DNA of 64,000 nt from Sanghuangporus weigelae (taxonomy: Eukaryota; Basidiomycota; Agaricomycetes; Hymenochaetales; Hymenochaetaceae), in assembly GCA_033182465.1 (NCBI GenBank), contig CP137318.1, positions 2,046,001-2,110,000 of the forward strand, written 5' to 3'. The first letter of the stretch is position 1. The number at the start of each line of letters is the position of its first letter. Made by a program: the position numbers and the translations under genes. Shown here piece by piece: positions 12,064-22,367 of this stretch. The notes below the pieces were generated by a model, which was given only the letters and a program-made list of their open reading frames with translations, made no database searches and was not told the origin of the DNA.

Positions 12064-12902
12064 ATGGTAAGTCTACTCGTATGAAAAATATTAACATAGA
12101 CTCAAAACTTGTCATGGTTGATCATTCTCTAGCCCAAAGCTCGTCGCATTCGAACGAATATACATGATCAATCTGTGCGCCTGGATAAACGACAATTTGC
12201 TCATTCAGGAAGAACATTACATGTTGAAACAGCAGTTGCAGAAGAAATATCTGCAAGTGGTTGATTACCTTCTTCTCACATGGTGCTGACCTGTTGTTGA
12301 AGGCCAATGACCTTCTTGCTGCAATGGAATCAGAGTATTCTGAAAAACTCGTTCTGAAAAAGAAGGAAAAACAACAGCTGAAACATGAAGCTTTTATTCA
12401 GCGTGAGTATGCAAACTGCATCTCGCTTCACCAGACGCCCATACTTTGCTATAGGATTAGAATCATCACACGCCCCGTATTCTAAGTCTCATGCAAGACG
12501 TTTAAAACGGAAGGCCAAAGATCAGATAGCATCTGGTTTTGAAGATGTCGCTCTTGCCCTTCCGGTTGTTGAAGAAGATACGGTTGACGATTCAAAAGAA
12601 ACGAAAAATCCGGATGTTATGCAGATCGACTCTTCGAAAGTTTTGAAACCTCTCCCAAAGAAACGGAAGACTGGTATGATTGGGGAAGGGAAAGGCGTTC
12701 CTCTGTCGGAAAAGCAAAGAAGACAGGTTTTGTGAGTTTGCAATGCTCTTTGTGAGTAAATACTCTTACTGATCTACCTCTCAGAAAAACGGAGAAGATT
12801 CGCCAGCCTTTGCTCTTGGCGACGCCAGAGTTTTCCAGCAATCCCTTTAAGGCACTGCGGATCCACGCACAAAATACTCTTATTCAACATGAAAAGAGAT
12901 GA
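12064..12902 (+). CDS. SLX9: Ribosome biogenesis protein SLX9
   Basis: Nucleolar factor of small-subunit pre-rRNA processing and export (Slx9/FAM207 family). The first exon is just ATG (12064-12066), then an intron to 12132, then PKARRIRTNIHDQSVRLDKRQF. The family core is clear: EKLVLKKKEKQQLKHEAFIQR joins across a 12412-12450 intron to LESSHAPYSKSHARRLKRKAKDQ, followed by GEGKGVPLSEKQRRQVL. A last intron leads to RQPLLLATPEFSSNPF and ALRIHAQNTLIQHEKR. The C-terminal block matches the family well. The junction between about 12240 and 12300 does not resolve with a canonical intron (see findings). It is probably a weak splice site, a sequence error or a real lesion. The identification rests on the rest of the protein. 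Confidence 0.8.
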
Positions 12903-13193
12903 TTGTGATATCCTCCCCCTTTTTGTACACCCGCTGTATCATAATCTGTTGTTGATCTATTGATTCATGAGTTTACTTGTCAGTTAACGAGTAAGAAATA
13001 TTAGAATAAGGCGAGAATCTGGAGCAGTGGGTCGTGGCATTATCATTACGCTAGGTACAACATATTTTACAGCGAGGAATTTCGAGACAATGATCTGTAC
13101 GAAATCCTGTTCCAAAAATCCAGTAAACGAAAGCAAGGGTATAAAAACATAAAGCTTGAAATCATCATAAAAATCGTCAATTCATCGTCTCAT
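12903..13193. other. Convergent intergenic region
   Basis: AT-rich 3' UTR sequence shared between SLX9 (+) and the coiled-coil gene (-). No gene or structured element seen. Confidence 0.4.
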
Positions 13194-15783
13194 CTAAGTT
13201 TGTTCTGCTCGTATCGCTTCGTCTCCGCTTTCTTCTTTATGAGTACTCATTCCGGCACTCCACACAGTACTTCCGCTTCCGCTACCACCACTCTGTCTGC
13301 TTCGTCTGCTTCGTCCTTCGCCGCGCTGACGACGGGGCGGAAGTTCTGTAAAACCACCGTTTGAGCCTTTCGCGATTTCAGCACCGAGAACTTTCTCCCG
13401 CTCATCCAAAGCCGCCAAAGTTGTTTCAGCCTCAGCTCGTTCCAGAGCTTCCGTAGTTAGGTTGCTTTCAGGCCCGGGGCGACCAGACATAGAATTCGTC
13501 GAATTTATGGAGTTCTCCGAGGTATTAGACCTCGAGCGGAAGAATGAGAATCGGGAGATTGCTGACTGCTTGGGGCTTGTGGCTTCAGATCTCGGATCTG
13601 GCGTCCCGCTCGGTGTCGATGATGGTGTGCTAAGGGAAGCGATGGGACTGCCAATATTAGGAGAAACTGGCGTTGACATCATGGGCTTATTGATCCCCAT
13701 GAGTTTCATGGTTGCATGGAGACGCTCGCGCTCTTTTCTATCTTCGTCGTCCTCCTCGGTGTCTAACTTGCGAGCAGCTACAACGGAAGACACTCCCGGT
13801 CGAAGATTAAGAGGCTTCAAGTTTGCATTCGTCTCGGATTTCTTGTCTGATGAACTACCGAACATAGAAAACGGTCTCCAATCAAAAGATAATGAACGCC
13901 TTTGAGCCTTCGTCGTCGCTGTCTGCTCGACTGGGATCTTCGGAGAAGTCGGAGGCAATGTAGATTGAGATGTCTGTGATGGCGATGGGTCCCCAGTTGA
14001 GAGAGACAATCCGAAAATAGCGCTTTGAGGTCTCGCTTTCTTCTTGGGTATCTGCTCGGCGCTGGGCTTCTCGGGCACCTGCTTTTTAGCAGGTGCTGGT
14101 TTCTCGTAGTCAGCTGCGAGGACGTGCTCGAAGCCTTCCTGGGCAATGATGCGATCGATGATCTTGGATGCGTAAAGGGATAGCGCCTTGTTTGCATCCT
14201 TAAGCGATTTAACTTCGTTGCGTAGAGCGTCGTATTCTTTGCCCGCGGTACCAGCCTCGGCCTTGCGATCCATGGACTGACGCTTGCCACGTTTCGTCTT
14301 TGCGATGGATGCCGAACGATCGCGTGAGTCGAAATCTCCTTGTCCATCCAGGAAGGCGGAGTTCTCTGCGCGACCAAGTTCCGCCGCAAGATCCAAACCT
14401 GGGCCGGCGACTGGCAGACCAGCCAATGATTCTCCCTTTGCAGAAGGAGAGCGAGATGAGGCTGCGTTTCGGCGACCTCCACGACCAGCGCGGCGGGATC
14501 GGTCACGCTTCCCGGCAGACGAAAATGAACCCGCATCATCCTGTGTGAATGGGTCCTGTTCCTGTTCCTCGCCATAGACTCCAGAATCCATGTCTTCGGC
14601 AAGTTCATCAACGGGATCAAGAGGTGTCCTACTGCGCGAAGGAAGCGGACTTCTCTCCTCGTGTTGATACACGTCTTCGTCGTCCTCATATTCCTCGCTC
14701 GAAACCTCGTCGAGTTGTTTCGTACTGGCTGACTTCAAGATGTCGAACTGACCATTGAGAGTTTTCTCTCGGAGAAGAATATTATAGCTTTCATTCTCCT
14801 CTTGTAGTTGTGCATTGACTCGTTTCAAGTCAAGGAGTTGGGAAGAAAGATGCTGGACGGTAGTTTGGAGGGAGGTATATGAAGTGGAAAGCGTTGACAG
14901 TTCCATCCGCAGAGACGTCATCTCTGCAGGCTCAGTCGGGTCATCCTGTTCGGTGCGCGAAGCTCCTACCAACTTCGTAGGACTTTCAGCCCCGTCATCA
15001 TTGTCTGCGTCTAGTGCATCATCATCCTCCCCGGTGACAGTTTCAGCCAATGATTGAACAGAAGGTTTCGGATGCAGCTCTGCTGTTTTGCGTGCCTGTA
15101 AAAGCGACTGAATACGTGATTTCAGGTGTTGCTCATTGTCATAGAAGGATTGCCTTTCCGCGTCGAAGGTTTCAGTCTAACATCAAGCAGGAAAGAATTT
15201 AGTAAAGTTGAGATAGAAATGGTATAAATGCTACCTGTTCATTATACCGCCGAAGCAATTCTCTTTTTTCCCTTTCGAGTTCCTGTCCTTGCGTCCTGAG
15301 CCTATCCACAAGCTCCAATCTTGCGGCAGTATCTTCTTCAATTCGCCCTTGATCAGCATATAGCTCCGCTATTCGCGTTTCAGCGGCGTTAAGGGCAGTA
15401 GTCAACTGTGCATTCTCCGAAGCCAGCTCGGCAATGCTTTGTTCCTTGTTTTGCACGCGAAGCAGAAGCTAGAGAAGATGACGCTTCAGTTGCGTTTCAT
15501 GAAACGGTGAAGACCGATATGAGGCACCCACCTCTTCCTTCTCCTCTGTTTCCCTTTTCAGCGCTGCAACCAAGGCCGTGTTTGCTGCTGTCTCTCCCTC
15601 AATTGCAGATGCCAAAGAGGTGGCTCTTGATGCTGACACACGCTTGTTGCCATTGAGCGAGGACTTGGGTGACACTGCAGAACGCGCGGTCGCGCCTCGT
15701 GCAATCGACGTGGCCGTAGGGGTCGCATGTGATGATGTCGATGCATGTCGAGCGGGGGTTATCCTGGCAGCTGAGGTTGCCAT
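13194..15783 (-). CDS. Coiled-coil protein with Ser-rich disordered tail, unknown function
   Basis: Three exons join cleanly (15532-15783, 15235-15468, 13194-15176) into 822 residues. The N-terminal 50 residues are Ala/Ser/Thr-rich and basic. Residues about 60-185 form a long heptad-rich coiled coil (EGETAANTALVAALKRETEEKEE, then SIAELASENAQLTTALNAAE and RLRTQGQELEREKRELLRRYNEQ). A second coil covers MTSLRMELSTLSTSYTSLQ through LKRVNAQLQEENESYNILL. An acidic Ser segment follows, then a KSLKDANKALSLYASKIIDRI helix containing IAQEGFEHVLAADY. The rest is Ser/Pro-rich with many possible phosphosites, and it ends near EEEGDEAIRAEQT-like acidic residues. I do not recognise the family with confidence. 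The organisation suggests a cytoskeletal or septum-associated scaffold, which is inference only. Confidence 0.75.
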
Positions 15784-16592
15784 GATGCTGATCGAGCAAA
15801 GGAGTGGCTGAAAGAGAGAAAGCTCGCGATGCTATCCGATCCCAACGCGTGTGACAATATTGTTGCTACGTGTAAGAGTGGTACTTGATGATCGTGAAGC
15901 AAGTAGTTGATGATCCTGCGGCCGTCCGCAGACGAGCAACAGGCGATATCAAGAGCGTCGATGAAAGAAATAAAAGAAAAAAGAGAGAATAAAGCAAAGT
16001 GAGCAGCGACCCTTTGAATTTGTCCCAACAAAAAGTAGAATACTTCAATTTCCTTATTTGGTCACGCGTTTCGTCGTGGCTATGCTCCTTAAAAGAAAAA
16101 AGATCGCCCATGGCCAGAAAGCTGGCATCAAATTCTAAAACACAGAATAAAAAGCAGTACATGTGAATGAGGCGTAAAGATATAGTATTAGATATGCAAG
16201 TGCAGTGTGAAATCAGCTTGATAGTTTAGTCTATGGTTAGCAATGAGGTCTATACAACTCGGAACAAGCTCAAAGTTTTGCACTCAGTCAATGAGGCTCA
16301 AGAAGCGCATGACCGTCGAAGAGTGCACAAGCTGGGAAACCTTCCTTGAGCCACCCCGATCACGGATCGTGGACGGTCTCGAAGCCGGACTTCGAACACC
16401 GAAGCAAAAGCCATGGAAGTTCTTCGATAGTATGCTTCGGTCTTCCCCCGACGCGGAGAATAGCCTCGCCACGCACGAATAATAATCGGATAGCTCTGTT
16501 AATAATACCATAGGGAGATCAGTCTTATGAAGTGAATCCCGCGCTTTCCGATAGAGAAATTTTCAATACGCACCATGCATGTTTCAGCACCC
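15784..16592. other. Intergenic region upstream of the coiled-coil gene
   Basis: Holds the promoter of the minus-strand coiled-coil gene (nearest 200 bp) and the 3' end of the SLC35F-type gene. Overlapping ORFs of 75-79 codons on both strands near 16243-16511 have no motif and no splice context. No gene is supported. Confidence 0.4.
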
Positions 16593-18177
16593 CTAAGTGT
16601 GAGAAGGGGGATCAGTCATATGTTCCACCTCGTCAACCTCAAAGCTTCCCTCCGGCGGTCGTTTCTCGCGTCTGGTTTCCTTTTCGTTTTCAATACCAGC
16701 GAGAATAAATGCCCCTAAGACTAGTACAGCCCCAAGGAGAGCTAGCGGCGCCGCGGGCCTCTTCAAGAAGTAATCGCCGACGATCGCCAGGGGAATCGTA
16801 AGGCTAAGTCCGATAGTGACAAGTAGAGGCGTCGTCTTAAGCATTGCTAGAACGTATATATAATCGCTAGACAACGTGATGAACATCTGAGATCCTTTTG
16901 CGTAAGTTTGCGAGTTTCATATTTTCAAGCTGTCAACGTACGTTCAATAGAACACCGATCCAGACCCTCTTGCTTGCCGGAGCAGAGATGGTTTCCGCTC
17001 CAGTAAAATGCAGGACCAGAGCGATTGGCCACAGCATAAGCACATTAAATATCCCGACAAACCCAAAGAATAGCTGCATGTCAATTCGACTCTCTTCCTT
17101 TATTCTGACCTTGAGTAGAATGACGTATAACGCATAGAAGATGGCGCCCAGCAGTGCAAGGAAATCCCCAAGTACTGGTAGTGCCTGCACGGAGCGACGG
17201 AGCAGAGCATCCGTTGAATTGTCATTAGATAATGCTGCTGAATCTGATGTGGAAACCAAAGCAACCCCCAGAAAACTGTTGATAAACTGTTACTAGCTGC
17301 GCAGTAAATAGCTGATAACTTGTTAACCTCGTAAGCACCGCTGTGATCTTAGCCGCTGTCAAGGTCTCTGCCTTGAACAGACGTCCAACGAGAAGTGTGA
17401 AAAAGCCTGTTTCAAAGTGAGCAGCCGGTTGATCGTTGGGGACATTTCCGACTTACCACTGGTGCTGGACAATACTGTCGCGCTGGCAACGCTTGTAAAC
17501 TGGAGGCTTGCATTCACACTCCAGTTGGCAATGAACCAGAATAGACAGAACACCGACGCTAGCTGCGCTGTCTGGCGTGTTGTGAGCGGATCAAGGCTCT
17601 CAGAGTTCCGAGCGTCTTCCGTGTATATGGACGGGGCACGGAAATTCGTTCTCAATGCAGACGTGGGCGCTTCGAGCGAGTCAGCGGCGGAAAGTGCTTC
17701 ATAGCCCAATCTATACGAATTCCGTGCGTGAGTCAGCGTCTTGGTCTGGCGTTCCATCAAATCACTTCGTACCGTGAAAGGTCACTCGCGCGCTCGGCTC
17801 TGTTCAGTACAAGCCTCTTCACCGCCCACGGAATCAAATAGATGGAAAAGGAGCTCGTATTCAGATATGTCACGCTGCGAAAGTTGTGTTCCACGGCTCA
17901 GTTACATGCCCCGTGTGAATAAATGATCACGCACAGGAAGGGTTTCTCATATCCACCGTCAAACAAATCCTGTAACGCAGATAATGGTCACCATGCCAGA
18001 GTAGTACTTTTTGACAATTCGGCTAACCTGCGTGACAAAATTTGAAGACGTCCAGAGAAATACAACGATCAAGAGCAACCCCACGCCTTGCAGGTAATCC
18101 TTGCGACAGAGTTCTTGTTGCCGCGTATGGACGATATTCAGAGTATCTTCAGCATCGGTTGGATGCTCAGCGTCCAT
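16593..18177 (-). CDS. SLC35F-type drug/metabolite-superfamily transporter
   Basis: A polytopic membrane transporter of the EamA/DMT fold, closest in layout to SLC35F5-like proteins (often vacuolar or Golgi). The start MDAEHPTDAEDTLN at 18177 is favoured over an upstream in-frame ATG at 18309. The first membrane segment is DYLQGVGLLLIVVFLWTSSNFVTQ; splicing gives VTQDLFDGGYEKPFL. A loop with SAADSLEAP precedes LASVFCLFWFIANWSVNASLQFTSVASATVLSSTSG, the characteristic SLC35F segment. Then come GDFLALLGAIFYALYVILLKVRI, MQLFFGFVGIFNVLMLWPIALVL, YIYVLAMLKTTPLLVTIGLSLTIPLAIVGDYFL and ALLGAVLVLGAFILAGIENE. About ten membrane segments are present. The short hydrophilic tail ends at the stop at 16593. 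Substrate is unknown. Confidence 0.85.
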
Positions 18178-18619
18178 AGCTGCACTGGTGCACCAGCGCC
18201 TTGGGTGCGTAGAATGGACGGTAGTGCAACAGGACGCGAGCTTGGTAGTCGGAGACAAGGAGAGCCGTAGATGGCGGGTAGGTGTAGAGAGGTGAGCAGC
18301 AATACACAAACGCGGTAACTCGCCGAACGAATTTCAAATACTTGAGACTGATCATTCCACACAACTTCCTAGGAGAGGAGTGCAGAAATATTATTTGATT
18401 ACTAGCACAGCAGATCAAGAGACTACAAAGATTATAAGCTATTATTGTACTTGAATTAGCGCCAATGATGGTCTGTATGCAAAATAAAAATAAAAATGAT
18501 AAGAATACAGAGTGCGTCAGTTGTGTTCAAGATTCATCCGAGGTCCGTATCATTGCGAATGTCGAATAATGATAATGCAATAGGAAGATTAGGAGATAGA
18601 GTAAGGAGTAGAGGGGTAT
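18178..18619. other. Intergenic region upstream of the SLC35F-type gene
   Basis: Contains the promoter of the minus-strand transporter and the 3' UTR of the adenylate-forming enzyme gene. It is A-rich at 18470-18510. No supported gene. Confidence 0.4.
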
Positions 18620-20454
18620 TCAATCTTCTCCGTAAAGTTCGTCTAATAGGTCCTTGTAGGTCTCTTCCACAGCTTTCCGACGAATATTCCCCTTCGTCTG
18701 TAGAATCAATTTGTCAGAATCGTTGGAGAATGAAAGATGCAGTTTCATCATTACTTACGGCCGTCCTGGGTAGGGCATTCCTCTCCGCAACAATGACGAA
18801 GTCCGGATCAGTGATACGCTCATGTATATATCTGCGGGCGTGGAATGCACGCGTCCGTCTGATGATCTCAACCTTCAGCTTCTCGTGATCCATCTCAGTT
18901 GCCGGCTCAACGAAGAGTGCTGGTGATGCACGGCCACTTCCGACAACAATACACTCGTCTACCAGATCTCCACACGTTGCGCGTACGTTCTCCTCAATCG
19001 CGCGTGTGTCACATCGAAGACTGTTCAAGCTCTTGATCCAATCATCGTCACGCCCGCGGAAAATATATTGGTTAGATCCAGCCTCGAGGAAAAGGTCACC
19101 GGTGTGGAAATGCCCGTCCGGCTTACGGAGAGACGCGTGGGGACAATCAGGTGAATCGCTAAGGATAACCAACTCGAGAAGCTGGCTGTTAGCGGATACT
19201 TGGCCGCCGTCGTGGTTTGATGCGGGTCCGGCTGGGAAGAATCCGTAGTGTAGTCTCTTCAATGGAGTCAAGAAGCGGGCTTCTGGACCACCTGTCCTCT
19301 GGGACAACATCATAGCTCCGCACTCGGTGCTCCCAAACAGGTTCTGATATAATCATTAGCATTGATAAATTATTCTGCCTCAAATTTAGGACTCACGACT
19401 AGTTTCAGCTTATTCTGATAGGCGAAATCTTCGTCTTCCTGGGGCAGAGGGAGGCCACTGTATAGAATTGTGTCCAAACTTTGCAGATAGGCGAGTAACT
19501 TCGGATTAAGACGGGCATGCCGTAAGTGAGTACTGAGGAACGTGGCGAACTGATGAAGACGGTTCAAGCCACATCGAGTAATCATGTCAACGAGCTCCTC
19601 AGACGAGAAAGCAATTTTCGTCGGCTGAATGGTACAGGATCCGTGCTGAAGTGACCCGATCAACATAAATGTTTGACCGATGTGACACATGCTCCCCCTG
19701 CAGTAAAATGTGAGCCTAGGTAGGAAAGTAAGAAGTCAAGGAAATATACGTACATCCAGGTGCAAACATCCTGCTTGTGTGGAATTCTGTGTGCAGGCGC
19801 ACTCGCCTCTCGTGACTTGAAAACAACGCTGTTTACCCATCTAGCATCGCAGGGCACAAGTTTCGGGCTACCAGACGTTGACCCGCTGGTGTGGAAAATA
19901 AAGACTAGGTCATTTGGTCCCAGGCTTGGGAATGGTGGAAGTGGAGCCTCAGCATAAGATTCAAGTTCGTCCAAAGAGGCCACGCGTTGAGTGGGAACAG
20001 GTGGTTTTATTACGATGCTCTCGAAACTTGGGTCGTAGACAAGTGCCTTAGCCTGAGCGCGTTCCAGGAGCTCGTACACAACGGTGGGATTCGGCAGACG
20101 TAAGCTAAACAGCTGAGGCACGAAGCCTGCTCTTGACATCCCATAGATGTTAACCACATCGGAATAGTCCATACCGGCTAGCCTGTAAAGCCATTAACAT
20201 TAAGCATATAATCAGAATGATTATTTGGCATACCATAGTCCCACAACGGATCGGGGTGTAAGTCCTCGTGCTGAGAGGTTAGAGGACCAATATCTTGCAG
20301 CCAGTTCTACGTCTGCATGGAAGGCACTGAATGTCTTAGGAGTCCAGGTCTTTACACCGGCTAAGCTCTGTTCTGCAAGGCGAAATGCGTGCCTGTCTGG
20401 GTATTGTATCGCCGCCTCTTGGAGTACGTTGAGATGAGTTAGGAGGGAAGGCAT
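18620..20454 (-). CDS. Adenylate-forming enzyme (AMP-binding, acyl-CoA synthetase/NRPS-like A domain)
   Basis: Activates a carboxylic acid as an acyl-adenylate. Several exons are read on the minus strand. The N-terminus MPSLLTHLNVLQEAAIQYPDRHAFRL is typical of A domains. The P-loop-like motif A3 is FHTSGSTSGSPK. LFGSTECGAM covers the A5 region, GHFHTGDLFLEAG the A7 motif and FRGRDDDWIKSLN the A8 region. The C-terminal A10 motif is TKGNIRRKAVEETY with its Lys, ending LLDELYGED at the stop 18620-18622. The total is about 560 residues. No carrier, reductase or thioesterase domain follows, so it is a stand-alone adenylating enzyme. A TATA-like element at about 20512-20517 (minus strand) lies about 60 bp before the chosen start at 20454. 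An upstream in-frame ATG at 20502 is possible. Substrate cannot be inferred. Confidence 0.85.
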
Positions 20455-22367
20455 TAGAGGAGAGGAGAGAGAATTCGAGAGTGACTCAACCAGCGAAAGC
20501 ACAGCGAGACATTTATACCTCTAACCCGCACCCAATGAAGGCAATCGAGGCGGAGTCAGTTGTCAGGACTAGGACGGTGATGGTGTCCCGGAGTGCAGGG
20601 ACGTAGACTATCAGGTTTGGACAGCCACTGCATGGCTTGGTGACGGTAGAGTGTTGCATATTGCGGAAGCGGCTCTGGTTTGGGGCCGATGAAAGATGAG
20701 GCATCAGACCGAAAAACACAGTCGTCTGGCATAGTCCCACGGAGGGAGAAGTTTGAGAAAGGACAAATTGATCTTGATCCGCTCAGAAACAAAGCAGGCA
20801 GCAGAGCTGGCACCGAAATAGCAAGGCACGCCGAGGAAGAATGCAGATGAGGATTGCTGTGTTGAATGTTACCTATTAGCAAAGTTTAGAAATGAGATAC
20901 AGTTGTTGGAAGTTACAATCTGAGTTACAACCAGGCGCGCGTAAAGACGCGTCGGTGATCCGTATGGCTTCCTTTTCTGGAGCTTAGTCAGCCTCCGATT
21001 CTCCCTCGCCTGCTTGCTGCTTGATTGAAACCAGTGCATCCTCCACAAATCCAAGGACATCTCGTAGCAGATAGCAATCAAAAGCTGAGTCATTCGCAAA
21101 GGATGAATGTATTCTGCACGCACGAGTCCGAGTCATATACGTATTTTGCGCTCAGTTGACATTGTATTTTTCAATTCGTATCAATCTTATGCTATGCATT
21201 TTTTGACGCCGATTAGCCTCGGAGTCATCTGCGACTCGCTGATTGATGGCGTGACGGCCGTTTGGGTAAATGATTGAATCGAGCGCTGAAACTGTGCCAG
21301 CCAGGCTTTCAAACTGTCAGGCAGTGCCCACTGATGGCCTTGCATGCCTGAGTTTGATTCGTCTCACTTGAGAACATAAGCAAACGAGACCGAGACCGTT
21401 ACAATTCAGGATTTTAGCATTGCCAGCAGTGGCAAGGTACTAAGGCACCCATTTTTCTTGACTTTTTGATTCAAGCCATCTCATATTCTGTCTTAGCTCG
21501 GACTCGGCGTAAAATGACCTGCGGACTCCAAAGTCCTTGCTGATCATCCCCGTGCGTGCGAGGATGAGATGAGCGCGACTGCGCCTTCGTAAAGGCCGTA
21601 AAGAGCGAAGTCCGCCCAAGTCCGCTGGCTGTACCTGCGAACACGGACTATGATTTGCTGGAATGCTTGTACAAAGCACACCAGAACGAGATTGATATTG
21701 ATCACAACAGTAAGCCGTTAGAATCAGGAAGAGGAGGAATGGTGGCACGTTTCGTTTCCATGTGGTCGAAACGAATTCGGAGAAAATTAAAACTAACAAA
21801 CTGGAGGTGTTTCTTGCTTGCGGATTCAGGGTTTGACATAAACCCGAGTCAAACTGTACATAGCACATAAGCCGTCGGTTAAATCATTCAATGGCTGTCT
21901 CCAACGATGCTTGGAGAGGCGTTATGGTATATTGATCCACTGAACCACTCGACTACCTTCGGAGCGTCGACAGCACTTCGTCGCAGACGAAATTCCGTAA
22001 GTGCGAAGAAAGTCACTGAACGATCGAGGTTTCACTAGAAGAATGAATGACTGGTGTGAAACGAGTTGATGACGATCGTTGTTGAACTAGTACAACTAGT
22101 AATGGATCAGATGAGGAATGTGGTTCCCACAAGTTAAACTCCGTTCCGATCGGTTCTGGTAGTAAATATCGTTCGCTCCATCTACAACAGTGCTAGCCGT
22201 CTACGAGCTGCATGCATGTAAATGCCCTAGCTGCAACACAAGCTAGTATTGTAAGTTTTCCATCTTCATTCACTTGTCATGTTCGCCCTAATTCATCCAT
22301 TTTGGCATTCGCCAGTTCAAAGAGAACCGCCGGCAGCATAGTCCAAATTCATTACGCCCGGCTGTCC
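20455..22367. other. Long intergenic region with PPR gene 5' leader
   Basis: No gene supported over 1.9 kb. The left end holds the promoter of the adenylate-forming gene (TATAAA on the minus strand near 20512). Minus-strand ORFs at 20513-21123 and 21440-21868 have no recognisable motif and no consistent splice partners. On the right, a canonical intron (GTAAGT at about 22252 to CAG at about 22316) appears to lie in the 5' UTR of the PPR gene. Confidence 0.45.

Noticed and set aside
13817-14689. 290-codon minus-strand ORF
   Set aside because: Alternate frame within the large exon of the coiled-coil gene; Arg/His/Thr-rich composition artefact.
16243-16511. Overlapping 75-79-codon ORFs on both strands
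   Set aside because: Mutual shadows in intergenic DNA with no motif and no start context.
20513-21123. Minus-strand ORFs upstream of the adenylate-forming gene
   Set aside because: Three short frames with no recognisable domain; a TATA-like element between them and the gene suggests promoter or 5' sequence.
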